Assembly (NCBI RefSeq): GCF_020523965.1
Contig: NZ_JAJAPX010000002.1
Location: forward strand, 434,001-498,000
Source: Neotamlana sargassicola
GTDB lineage: Bacteria > Bacteroidota > Bacteroidia > Flavobacteriales > Flavobacteriaceae
Length of the DNA: 64,000 nt
Reading direction: 5' to 3'
Shown here: piece by piece, positions 56,575 to 64,000 of the stretch
Numbering within the stretch: position 1 is the stretch's first letter
How the letters are laid out: each line of letters begins with the position of its first letter
Position numbers and translations under genes: made by a program
The notes under the pieces: generated by a model
The model's database searches: none
Told to the model about the DNA's origin: nothing
What the model saw: only the letters and a program-made list of their open reading frames with translations

Positions 56575-56952
56575 ATGAAGAAAATAATAGGGATTTGTTT
56601 AATTGGAATTATGGTTTTTGGAGTAACTGCTTTAAATAATAGAGAAAAAGAAGTTAAAACAGAAACTGTTTTTTCCTTAGAAAATTTAATTGAAAAAGCC
56701 CAAGCACAATGTGAAAATGGTTCGGTTACTAGTCCTCAGTATTTAAAGTATACGGTTGTAGAAAAAACCTGTTCGATAACTTTATCAGTATCTCAAGCTA
56801 ATGCTTTAAATGCATCTATTAGTGCTAATGGAGCCAATTTGGGAACGACATCTAGTACTACTTATTATGCTGGGTCTACTTATCCAGACGCTACATATAT
56901 TAAATGTTACAGTGGTTCTTGTTATTGTGCTGTTATGGCATGTACAATATAA
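56575..56952 (+). CDS. NVEALA-like secreted peptide 2, cysteine-patterned C-terminus
   Basis: A 125-residue precursor paralogous to peptide 1. It has a lysine start and hydrophobic helix (GICLIGIMVFGVTAL), the leader VFSLENLIEKAQAQCE, and a Thr/Ser/Ala-rich middle. The end KCYSGSCYCAVMACTI lines up with DCPSGEMICAPTTCAI of peptide 1 (shared C-x-S-G-x3-C-A-x3-C-x-I). It has extra Cys after the leader and in the CYC segment. The middle parts hardly match, so selection seems to hold the leader and the Cys tail. It is followed by a strong hairpin before the propeller gene. It is likely secreted and disulfide-bonded or processed. Function unknown. Confidence 0.6.
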   Translation: MKKIIGICLIGIMVFGVTALNNREKEVKTETVFSLENLIEKAQAQCENGSVTSPQYLKYTVVEKTCSITLSVSQANALNASISANGANLGTTSSTTYYAGSTYPDATYIKCYSGSCYCAVMACTI

Positions 56953-56956
56953 TAAA

Positions 56957-56990
56957 AAAGGTTCTAAATAATATATTATTTAGAACCTTT
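56957..56990. terminator. 16-bp hairpin after peptide genes, partial terminator or attenuator
   Basis: Perfect 16-bp arms (56957-56972 and 56975-56990) flank a 2-nt centre just after the stop of peptide 2. On the plus strand only three T follow the G+C part, on the minus strand six, so plus-strand termination may be incomplete. This would give higher transcript levels of the peptides than of the downstream lipoprotein genes, or stabilise the peptide mRNA end. Confidence 0.6.
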
Positions 56991-57001
56991 AAAAATAATA
57001 A

Positions 57002-58279
57002 ATGATGAAATTAAATAAAATTTTAAGTTATTGGGCATTGTTAGTGCTTACTATTATACTAGGATGTGAAAATAAATCAAAAAAGGATGTAGACGATTTA
57101 GCTCCAATTTATAAAGAATACAATACAGATAAAGTTAGATTAAATGACTTAGATTCTATAGAAAGGCAGTTGAATGATTATGAGAATATTAAAATTATTG
57201 AGCTTGGTGATAAGGAATCTGAGCAAATAAATGCCTCTTCTATAATAGACACTTGTTGGTATGTGGCTTTAGAAACTAAAGAAGAAAGCCTATTTGGTAA
57301 AGTGGATAAAATATTGATTGAAGATGATCTCATATTTATCTTAGATGAAGATGGCACAAAATCGATATTTATTTTTGACATGAATGGTAAATTCATATCA
57401 AAAATAAATAAACATGGTAGAGGTCCAGATGAATATTCTGCGATTCGTGATTTTACGTTAGATTCGGAAAATAGACAAGTAATAGTTTTTGATGATTTTT
57501 TAGCAAAACTTTTTTATTATAGGTATGATGGTACATTTGTGAAAACAGAAAAAACTTTTTTTAGGTTTCGAGAGTTTTCTAAATTAGGTAGTAATACCTA
57601 TTATTATTTAGGTTCAGCTGATAATAAGCATTATCCATTTCTAGAAGAAAATTTTATAGTGAAGCAAAATAAGGGTAAATTTATAGAAACAGCCATAGAA
57701 AATCCGCAATATAAATTTATTAGACTTGAAGCTCAAAATCAAGTTCAAGTATCAGGAAATCATTTAAGTTTTGCGATTCCCGTAATGGATAACCATATTT
57801 ATAATATAGTAGGAGAAAATGTTGTACCCTCGTTTAAATTAGATTTCGGAGATGGAACTATTAAACCTTCAGACTTGAATAAAAAATATCAAACCAAAAT
57901 TATGGATGCAGTTAAAGAGGATAAAAAATGTCTTTTTGCGGGAATGCATTGTGAAACAAATAAAACACTATATTTTAGATATATAGAAAAAGGAGTGTTT
58001 ATGAATTGTTATTTTAATAAAAAAAGTGGGAATTTGAAAATTATAAAAAATACTATTCCTGATTTAAGTAGTATTATGACTCCAGTAGAGTCTCCTGCTT
58101 ATGCTATTTATGATGAAGATGTTTTTGTTTCTTTAATAGACCCACAGTTGATTACCATGAATAAAGATTATGTTAATCATGAAAGTTCTAATAAAACAAA
58201 AAAACTGAAGAGTCTTGTGAATAGTGTGAAAAATACAGATAATGTAGTGTTATGTTTTCATAAGTTGAAAGATTTTTAG
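57002..58279 (+). CDS. 6-bladed beta-propeller lipoprotein A
   Basis: A 425-residue lipoprotein (TIILGCENK). It has the pattern of the Bacteroidota 6-bladed beta-propeller family that often neighbours NVEALA peptides: CWYVALETKEESLFGKVDKI, IFIFDMNGKFISKINKHGRGPDEYSAIRDFTLD, and repeated blades with VIVFDDFLAKLFYYRYDG and YYLGSADNK. A spacer of about 60 residues after the lipid anchor would hold the propeller away from the membrane. Known members have no enzymatic assignment; binding of peptides or proteins is likely. It starts 50 bp after peptide 2 and ends 2 bp before the thioredoxin-fold gene. Confidence 0.8.
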   Translation: MMKLNKILSYWALLVLTIILGCENKSKKDVDDLAPIYKEYNTDKVRLNDLDSIERQLNDYENIKIIELGDKESEQINASSIIDTCWYVALETKEESLFGKVDKILIEDDLIFILDEDGTKSIFIFDMNGKFISKINKHGRGPDEYSAIRDFTLDSENRQVIVFDDFLAKLFYYRYDGTFVKTEKTFFRFREFSKLGSNTYYYLGSADNKHYPFLEENFIVKQNKGKFIETAIENPQYKFIRLEAQNQVQVSGNHLSFAIPVMDNHIYNIVGENVVPSFKLDFGDGTIKPSDLNKKYQTKIMDAVKEDKKCLFAGMHCETNKTLYFRYIEKGVFMNCYFNKKSGNLKIIKNTIPDLSSIMTPVESPAYAIYDEDVFVSLIDPQLITMNKDYVNHESSNKTKKLKSLVNSVKNTDNVVLCFHKLKDF

Positions 58280-58281
58280 AT

Positions 58282-58785
58282 ATGAAAAATATTTATTTTT
58301 TTTTAAATATTGTGTTTATTATTCTATTCTTTAGTTCATGTTTGAATTCTGAAAGTAATTCTAAATATTTTATACAAGGGTTACGATTAGATTCTGATGC
58401 TGTTTTAAAAAGTGATGAGGATAGTTTAGTTAAACTAAAAGATTTAAAAAAACCAATATTAATATTTCAATATTCTGAATTGAATTGTGGTGTTTGTGTT
58501 GATTCTGTTATTGTCACTCTAAAAAATATAGATAAAGAAATACCATATATATACATAGCAGACTATAAAAGAAAAACAGACCTTTATTTATTTAAGAGAG
58601 TTAATAAGATAAAAAAGGATGTCTATAGGACTAATTATAAAACAGATGTAGATACCTTAAATGTTCCTTATGTTTATATTTTGGATGATAAAAGTTTAGT
58701 TCAAAAATCTCTTTTTATACCTAGAAAAGAAAATATTTTAGATTTTAAAGAATACCTTGACAAGGTATCAAAACATTATTGGTAA
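58282..58785 (+). CDS. thioredoxin-fold (redoxin-like) lipoprotein with CxxC
   Basis: A 167-residue lipoprotein (FFSSCLNS). The segment PILIFQYSELNCGVCVDSV places a CGVC active site (Cys 69 and Cys 72) after the first core strand, as in thioredoxin-fold proteins. VPYVYILDD near 132 supplies the cis-Pro loop. It is likely a periplasm-facing thiol-disulfide protein, although short for a TlpA-type enzyme. The neighbouring cysteine-patterned peptides are obvious candidate partners (inference). A decayed second copy of its C-terminal half lies at 60836-61131. It is 2 bp after propeller A and 1 bp before the DUF1573 gene. Confidence 0.68.
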   Translation: MKNIYFFLNIVFIILFFSSCLNSESNSKYFIQGLRLDSDAVLKSDEDSLVKLKDLKKPILIFQYSELNCGVCVDSVIVTLKNIDKEIPYIYIADYKRKTDLYLFKRVNKIKKDVYRTNYKTDVDTLNVPYVYILDDKSLVQKSLFIPRKENILDFKEYLDKVSKHYW

Positions 58786-58786
58786 A

Positions 58787-59197
58787 GTGATAAATGGAAT
58801 TAATATTAAAAATAAACTTTACTTCTTGTTTTTAGTTTATATAATTTTTATGTCATCCTGTAATAGTTATAATCTAAAGAATACTTCGATAAAGTTTTTT
58901 ACTACTTTTCATAATTTTGGGGAAATACGATTTAGATCTACTTCAGAAAATGCGATATTCTATTTTACTAATACAGGAAAATATCCTTTAAAAATAGAAA
59001 AAGTGGAAACGAACTGCGGTTGTGTTTTGTTCGAGTTCACAAAAGATTTTGTAAAACCAGATCATGAAGGACAAATAATTATTAATTATGATTCACGATA
59101 TTCAGGTAACTTTAAGCAAACGATTAAGGTTTTTTATAATGGAGTGAATTCTCCTGATAACTTGAAGATCAAAGGGGAAGTTTTATTCCCAGAGTAA
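58787..59197 (+). CDS. DUF1573 family lipoprotein
   Basis: I prefer the GTG at 58787, which gives a normal lipoprotein signal (FMSSCNS) one base after the previous stop, over an in-frame TTG at 58757 that overlaps the upstream gene. The 136-residue product has the DUF1573 immunoglobulin-like pattern: HNFGEIRFRS, FYFTNTGKYPLKIEKVETNCGCV, KPDHEGQIIINYDSRYSGNF and KTIKVFYNG-like strands. The paired cysteines of NCGC are typical. DUF1573 proteins are thought to be periplasmic or surface beta-domains that associate with other proteins. Its place between redoxin and signal peptidase genes suggests a part in the same envelope module; no activity is known. Confidence 0.75.
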   Translation: MINGINIKNKLYFLFLVYIIFMSSCNSYNLKNTSIKFFTTFHNFGEIRFRSTSENAIFYFTNTGKYPLKIEKVETNCGCVLFEFTKDFVKPDHEGQIIINYDSRYSGNFKQTIKVFYNGVNSPDNLKIKGEVLFPE

Positions 59198-59246
59198 TAA
59201 TTTAACATACTGTATTATTTGAAATTTATAGTAAGAGTTTTATTTA

Positions 59247-59723
59247 ATGAATAAATCTATTGAATTTCTTAATTTTTATATTTTGTTTAAAAAGTATTCA
59301 AAACATATTAAAAAGAAATATTTAATACTTGTTTTACTATTTGTAGTTTTAACTATTTATGGTGTGTTTTGGTTAGGTGGCACTATTCTAATTATAGCAT
59401 TGTTATATTTAAGTATAAACTATTTATTATCTCTTATAAAAAACATCTTTATAAAAAAACTATGTAAAGGTATATTCTCTTTTTTAATCTTCTTATTTGT
59501 GGCTATAGGTATTCGTGTATTTGTGGTAGATATTTATTTAATACCAAGCTCTTCAATGGAAAATACCTTATACCCTAAAGATGTTATTTTGGTAAATAAA
59601 TTAAAATATGGTCCTAACCTACCTAAATCACCTTACGAAATCCCTTGGGTGAATTTATATTATTTGCTACAAGACAACTCTAAAGAAGCAGTGACTAAAA
59701 GAATATGGCCAGTTAAACGTTAA
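59247..59723 (+). pseudogene. lepB: truncated signal peptidase I (lepB fragment)
   Basis: A 158-residue product nearly matching the first 140 residues of the full signal peptidase at 61128. It keeps the membrane segments and the catalytic Ser in IPSSSMENTLYPKDVILVN (Ser 103) and continues through LKYGPNLPKSPYEIPW to WPVKR. There it stops at a TAA exactly where the intact copy has the Leu codon TTA after WPAKR. The following bases still vaguely resemble the intact gene before they diverge. The part with the catalytic Lys and the GDNR box is absent, so peptidase activity is not expected. It could be a simple relic or a membrane stub. Confidence 0.8.
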
Positions 59724-59751
59724 GCGGCCACCACCCTTAAAAAACAACATT

Positions 59752-60843
59752 ATGAAATATCTAAAAATACTATCAATTTCTTTAATATTAATTTTTTTTA
59801 GTTGTTCTAAGAAGAATAATGATATTAGTCAAACAACTTTAGAAATACCTTATGAGTCTCATAACAATTTTATTATGCTTTCTAAATACTTTAAAACTAT
59901 AAAGTTTTTACCTTTAGAAACAAATAAAGAGTCTATAATAGGTTCTATTAAGAAATTGAAAATCATCAATAATAGAATCTATATTTTTGATAATATTGGA
60001 AATTCAATTCTTGTTTTTAATAGTCATGGTCAATTTGAAAAAAAAATATCTTCAATCGGGAGTGGTCCCGATGAATATATTTCAATAAGTGACTTTGATG
60101 TTGAAAATAACAATCTATACATAATGGATATATCTGGAAAAATCCTCCATTTTAAAAATGATGTATATGTTAACTCCATTAAAATTGATTTTAGAGCAAC
60201 AGATTTTTGCATTACCAAAGGAGGATTTATCTTCAAAATTTTAGAATTTGATAACAAATCCGGTCAGTTTATAGCAACATCTAAAGATTTAAAAATTAAA
60301 AATAAACTTTTGCCTATTTCTGAACCAAATTCAAAGAAATTCAAATTTAACTATGGATTCTCAAATAATTTTGGAATAAATAATTCCAAAACCTATTTTT
60401 CGCAGAATTTTTCAAGATCTATCTATGAATTAGATGATGAAGAATTTACTTTCAAACATGAGTACGTATTAGATTTTGGTAGTAAAAGTTTACCTGAAAA
60501 TGATAATGTAAACAATTATGATATGCTAAGTCCAGATTTTAAATTTTTAGTACGAAACAACTTTTATTTTCATAATAACTACATTATTTTAGATTATTTT
60601 CACAATAATGTTCGTCGAATTGATTGGATTGACACAGGCAAAAACATACATAACGTTGGTATACCAAAAAACGATATTAATAAAATTCCGTTTATCCCAA
60701 AATGGGGGTTTAATGATGGTCTCGTTGGATTTATGAATGCAGAACAATTGATTGACGAGGAAGATTTAATGAAAAATGTTAAGATTAAAAATATCAAAAC
60801 AGGAGATAATCCAATTTTAATGATTTATACATTTAATGATTAG
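59752..60843 (+). CDS. 6-bladed beta-propeller lipoprotein B
   Basis: A 363-residue lipoprotein (FFSCSKKN) of the same family as propeller A, with FKTIKFLPLETNKESIIGSI, ILVFNSHGQFEKKISSIGSGPDEYISISDFDVE, ILHFKNDVYVNSI and SIYELDDEEF blades. It lacks the long N-terminal spacer of copy A. Sequence identity is confined mainly to the GPDEY region and blade cores, so the duplication is old. Base composition is very AT-rich even for this genome. Its end overlaps the start of a decayed redoxin gene by 8 bp, mirroring the order around propeller A. Confidence 0.78.
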   Translation: MKYLKILSISLILIFFSCSKKNNDISQTTLEIPYESHNNFIMLSKYFKTIKFLPLETNKESIIGSIKKLKIINNRIYIFDNIGNSILVFNSHGQFEKKISSIGSGPDEYISISDFDVENNNLYIMDISGKILHFKNDVYVNSIKIDFRATDFCITKGGFIFKILEFDNKSGQFIATSKDLKIKNKLLPISEPNSKKFKFNYGFSNNFGINNSKTYFSQNFSRSIYELDDEEFTFKHEYVLDFGSKSLPENDNVNNYDMLSPDFKFLVRNNFYFHNNYIILDYFHNNVRRIDWIDTGKNIHNVGIPKNDINKIPFIPKWGFNDGLVGFMNAEQLIDEEDLMKNVKIKNIKTGDNPILMIYTFND

Positions 60844-61131
60844 ATTTATATTGTTACTATTTTTTGCAAATTGTTCTAATAGTTCTCTTGAAAAAATAAG
60901 TGATATTTTGGGAAAATAAATAACGGTTCTGTTGTTAAAAGTTTTTTAAATTCTACCCGTTGTGCATTTAGACAATATTTAATTCCCTATGAAGAAGTAA
61001 ATGTGCCTTATTATTTCTTTATAGATTCAACTTTAAGAATTACAATTTTTTTTATACCACAAAAAGACAAACCAAAATTATCTATAGTTTATTTAAATTA
61101 TGCTTTAAAAAAACATTTTAATAAAAATTGA
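60836..61131 (+). pseudogene. decayed redoxin-like lipoprotein gene
   Basis: A short frame from ATG 60836 to a stop at 60917 encodes a lipoprotein-like start (LLLFFANCSNSS). In a different frame, downstream to the TGA at 61129, the translation includes STRCAFRQY, EEVNVPYYFFIDSTL and ITIFFIPQKDK. The latter lines up with DTLNVPYVYILDDKSL and SLFIPRKEN of the intact gene at 58282. The core with CGVC has been deleted or lost. This is the second copy of the redoxin gene, inactivated by deletion and frameshift. The final TGA overlaps the TTG start of the signal peptidase gene. Confidence 0.7.
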
Positions 61132-62306
61132 GACACATAAAAAAAAATCATTTAGTACTAATCATATTATCAATAGTTTTTGCTATTTATGGACTGTTTT
61201 GGTTGTGTGCAGCTATAACTTTTATCATGTCCATATATTGGACTGTAAACTATTTATTAGACCATATAAAATACAGTTTTATAAAAAAAATATGTAAAGG
61301 TGTTTTTTCGTTTTTAATGATACTCTTCATTGTTATAAATGTTCGTATCTTGATTGCAGATATTTATTTAATACCAAGTTCATCTATGGAAAACACTTTA
61401 TATCCTAAAGATGTAATTTTGGTTAATAAGTTAAAATACGGACCTAATTTACCACGGTCGCCTTATGAAATTCCTTGGGTAAATTTATATTACTTGTTAC
61501 AAGACAACTCAAAAGAAGCTGTTACAAAAAAAAGATGGCCAGCCAAACGTTTAGCAGGTGCCAGCCATGTTAAACAAGGAGATGTAATAGTTTTTAAAAA
61601 TTTTAGTAAAGATGTCGTTTTTGTTAAGCGCTGTGCTGCTATTGCCGGTGATACGTTAAAAATAAAAAATGGAGAGGTCATTACAAATAACAATTTATAC
61701 GATGCAGCAGAACACATTCGTAATAATTATGCTTTTAAAATAAAGTCGCCCAAGGGGTTTTATAATACCATAGATTCTTTGAATATTGATACCCATTTTT
61801 ATTCGCTTAAAAGTGATGGCTATTGGAAAGAAGCAGAATTATCGTATTTAGAAATAGAAAAACTAAAAGGTTTAAACCTTATAGATTCTGTACAAAAAAA
61901 AACAGATGTTTATATTTTAGATGAAAAAAAGTTGTATGGAAGAGGTGGTGAAAACCAAGCTTGGACACTGGATAATTATGGGCCTGTTGTTGTACCCAGA
62001 GCAGGTATGGAAATACAATTAACAAACGAGGCTTTTCGATTGTATAGGGGTTTAATAAAACATAATGAAAATGTTTTTATTAAAAGAAAGAAAAATAATA
62101 CTTTTCACGTCAATGGCAAACGAATAACAAGTTATACCTTTAAGAAAAACTATTATTTTATGTTGGGAGATAATAGAAAACAATCACGCGACTCAAGATA
62201 TTTTGGCTTTCTACCAGAAGAAAAAATTATTGGCAAAGTATCTTGTGTTTTATTTTCTAATAAAGACGACAAATTTCAATGGAATCGTTTATTTAAAGGT
62301 GTGTAA
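61128..62306 (+). CDS. lepB: signal peptidase I (full-length, locus-dedicated)
   Basis: A 392-residue membrane peptidase. The TTG start overlaps the upstream stop; an in-frame stop at 61122 excludes a longer form, and no ATG comes before residue 30. Two membrane segments precede IPSSSMENTLYPKDVILVN (catalytic Ser 86). VFVKRCAAIAGDTLKI supplies the catalytic Lys 167, and YYFMLGDNRKQSRDSRYFGFLPE is the conserved box E. It is a complete type I signal peptidase of the longer Bacteroidota form with an insert of about 100 residues. A housekeeping copy is expected elsewhere; this one, beside secreted peptide genes and RND pumps, may cleave the peptide leaders. It lies 6 bp before the second permease gene. 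Confidence 0.88.
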   Translation: MRHIKKNHLVLIILSIVFAIYGLFWLCAAITFIMSIYWTVNYLLDHIKYSFIKKICKGVFSFLMILFIVINVRILIADIYLIPSSSMENTLYPKDVILVNKLKYGPNLPRSPYEIPWVNLYYLLQDNSKEAVTKKRWPAKRLAGASHVKQGDVIVFKNFSKDVVFVKRCAAIAGDTLKIKNGEVITNNNLYDAAEHIRNNYAFKIKSPKGFYNTIDSLNIDTHFYSLKSDGYWKEAELSYLEIEKLKGLNLIDSVQKKTDVYILDEKKLYGRGGENQAWTLDNYGPVVVPRAGMEIQLTNEAFRLYRGLIKHNENVFIKRKKNNTFHVNGKRITSYTFKKNYYFMLGDNRKQSRDSRYFGFLPEEKIIGKVSCVLFSNKDDKFQWNRLFKGV

Positions 62307-62312
62307 TTAAGT

Positions 62313-64000
62313 ATGAGACTCAAGTTTTCTTCTTTTACAATTTTAACTGTTTTTATTTGCCTTTCTATCATTGGCGCAAGTTTAATACCCTTATTAAGTG
62401 TTCAGCTTAAACCCTCTCAACAAAAAACAGCTTTAAATATTAATTTTAGCTGGCGAGATGCATCTGCTAAGGTTTTAGAACAAGAAGTGACCTCTAAACT
62501 GGAAGGTGTTTTTAATACGGTTAGGGGTATTCGAAATATACGCTCTGTATCTCGAAAAGGTATAGGTTCTGTGTACTTAGATTTTAAGAAAGGCTCCGAT
62601 ATGGAAGCCATTCGTTTCGAGTTGACTAACCTTATACGTCAAACTTACGAAGACTTGCCCGAAGGCGTAAGCTACCCTTACCTATCAGGTAATATACAAA
62701 CTGAAGATACCGATAGAAAAAAAGCCATTTTAACCTATAGTATCAATGCCCATGAAAATCCCTATTACATAAAAAAATATACCGAAGATAAATTAGTGCC
62801 CAGACTTACTGAAATTAAAGGGGTTAATGAAGTAAGCGTTAGAGGTGCTTCAACATACGAATGGGTTATAACATACAATACCAATACATTATTACAGCTA
62901 AACTTATCTGTAGACGATATCTCTCAGGCTATTAATACGTTTCTGCAAAAAAAACAATTAGGTGTTGGTAGTTTTGCGTCTAAAAGCAGTTCAAAAAAAG
63001 AAGAAGTCTCTATGTCTATGGTTTTTAATTCGGATGAAACTATTGACTGGTCATCTATTCCAATTAAAAAGATTGGAGATAGGGTTATTTATCTAGAAGA
63101 TGTCACTAAAATTAAATTTCAAGAAGCACAGGTAAATAGTTATCATCGTATTAACGGATTAAACTCGGTATCTATAGTCATAATTTCAGAAAAAGGTGTA
63201 AATACCATAGATTTAGCAAAACAAGTAAGAGTCATTGTCGATGGCTTAAAGGATGAGGTTTATAACGATGGGTATTCTTTGAGACTTACTCGAGATGCCT
63301 CGGAATTTTTATCTGAAGAAATTGGTAAAATAGAATTACGTACACTTTATTCATTACTTATTTTATTAGTACTCATTTTAATAATAAATAGAAGCCTAAA
63401 ATATCTAGTGGTTTTACTTTTAAGTATTATTATAAATTTATCTATTGCTGTTATTTTTTATTATTTGCTTCATGTAGAACTGCATATGTACTCCTTTGCA
63501 GGTATTACTATTTCCTTTGGTATTATAATAGACAATAGTATTATTATGATAGATCACCTTAGAAACAAAGGTGATAAAAAAGCATTTTTAGCCATACTTG
63601 CAGCAACATTAACAACCATTGGCGCATTAATGATTATTTTCTTTTTAAAGGAAGCCCAACGTATAAACCTATGGGATTTTGCTATTGTTATAGCGATTAA
63701 TGTTGGTGTCTCCTTAGCTGTGTCATTATTTTTTGTGCCTGCATTGTTAGAAAAATTTAAAATAGAAAAAAAGCGGGTTAATTATTCTAGAAAACGTAAA
63801 CGTGCAGTTGTAAAATTCAACAAAGGGTATTTAAAAACCATGTTGCTTTTTAAACGTAAACCTGTAAAATGGGTGTTTGTTTTACTATTTATTTTTGGCT
63901 TTGGTTTACCTTTACATTTAACACCCGAAAAAATTAAGGGAGAAGGATTCTGGATAGACACCTACAATAAAACATTTGGTAACGAATGGTTTAAAAAAGA
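62313..64000 (+). CDS. RND family efflux permease 2 (3' end outside window)
   Basis: The frame is open from ATG 62313 through the window end, 562 complete codons. The N-terminal helix (SSFTILTVFICLSIIGASLI), the first periplasmic domain with VTSKLEGVFNTVRGIRNI, and the helix bundle with FAGITISFGIIIDNSIIMIDHL (proton-relay Asp in helix 4) identify an RND permease. The segment LRTLYSLLILLVLILIIN is helix 2. It is not a close copy of permease 1 (50917), so the module has two distinct RND subunits and one visible adaptor. It could form a mixed pump as in MdtBC-type systems, or a second exporter whose adaptor lies downstream. It starts 6 bp after the signal peptidase gene. Confidence 0.9.
   Translation, partial: MRLKFSSFTILTVFICLSIIGASLIPLLSVQLKPSQQKTALNINFSWRDASAKVLEQEVTSKLEGVFNTVRGIRNIRSVSRKGIGSVYLDFKKGSDMEAIRFELTNLIRQTYEDLPEGVSYPYLSGNIQTEDTDRKKAILTYSINAHENPYYIKKYTEDKLVPRLTEIKGVNEVSVRGASTYEWVITYNTNTLLQLNLSVDDISQAINTFLQKKQLGVGSFASKSSSKKEEVSMSMVFNSDETIDWSSIPIKKIGDRVIYLEDVTKIKFQEAQVNSYHRINGLNSVSIVIISEKGVNTIDLAKQVRVIVDGLKDEVYNDGYSLRLTRDASEFLSEEIGKIELRTLYSLLILLVLILIINRSLKYLVVLLLSIIINLSIAVIFYYLLHVELHMYSFAGITISFGIIIDNSIIMIDHLRNKGDKKAFLAILAATLTTIGALMIIFFLKEAQRINLWDFAIVIAINVGVSLAVSLFFVPALLEKFKIEKKRVNYSRKRKRAVVKFNKGYLKTMLLFKRKPVKWVFVLLFIFGFGLPLHLTPEKIKGEGFWIDTYNKTFGNEWFKK

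Noticed and set aside
56225-56952. Ribosomally made, post-translationally modified peptides of a known RiPP class
   Set aside because: No radical SAM, YcaO, LanM-type or peptidase/ABC transporter gene with a double-glycine leader is present, so no RiPP class can be supported.
1-64000. CRISPR arrays, tRNA, rRNA, insertion sequences, prophage genes
   Set aside because: No regularly spaced direct repeats, no recognisable structural RNA and no transposase, integrase or phage structural gene was found by reading. A tRNA could be missed by eye.

Overview
The window looks like chromosomal DNA of a marine flavobacterium (Bacteroidota). The sequence is strongly AT-rich. Signal peptides and lipoprotein signals are frequent. 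One protein ends in a C-terminal sorting domain of the type IX secretion system (T9SS), a system confined to this phylum. Sulfatases and carbohydrate-active enzymes are packed into long runs of genes on one strand. No rRNA, tRNA, CRISPR array or insertion sequence was recognised.

Positions 1 to about 47450 are a large polysaccharide-degradation island. It encodes six S1-type sulfatases (the first cut by the window edge), four large heparinase II/III-like lyase paralogues, and three candidate alpha-L-fucosidases from different families (GH29, GH95 and a GH141-like beta-helix protein). It also encodes GH97, GH31, GH39 and GH28-like enzymes, a DUF6250-like protein, two alpha/beta-hydrolase esterases, an SGNH esterase with an unusual architecture, and five related right-handed beta-helix proteins of unknown activity. 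Together these point to a sulfated, fucosylated, probably esterified polysaccharide that contains uronic acid: a fucoidan-like or fucosylated glycosaminoglycan-like algal or animal polymer. This is inference. The SusC/SusD transporter pair, a GH88/GH105 unsaturated uronidase, a sulfatase-maturating enzyme and a regulator are not in the window.

The island falls into transcription blocks. Block 1 (3-16053) ends at a hairpin terminator. Block 2 (16140-19602) ends at another. Block 3 runs 19782-26635. The GH95 gene (26793-29294) converges on the beta-helix/T9SS gene on the opposite strand (29389-32715), with a symmetrical terminator between them. A divergent 309-bp region separates that gene from the GH31-to-GH39 block (33025-45384), which also ends at a terminator. 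A small membrane protein and the fifth beta-helix protein follow.

Positions 47905-64000 hold a different module, which I consider the most interesting part. It contains an O-antigen-ligase-like membrane protein with TPR repeats, a periplasmic adaptor, an RND permease, a TolC-like channel and a tiny HTH regulator. A structured 325-nt leader then precedes two small NVEALA-like, cysteine-patterned secreted peptides. After these come two 6-bladed beta-propeller lipoproteins, a CxxC thioredoxin-fold lipoprotein, a DUF1573 protein, a dedicated signal peptidase I and a second RND permease that runs off the end. The propeller/thioredoxin/signal-peptidase part is present twice, and in each copy a different member has decayed. 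I propose that this is a peptide maturation and export system. The parts are visible in the sequence; the joint function is inference.
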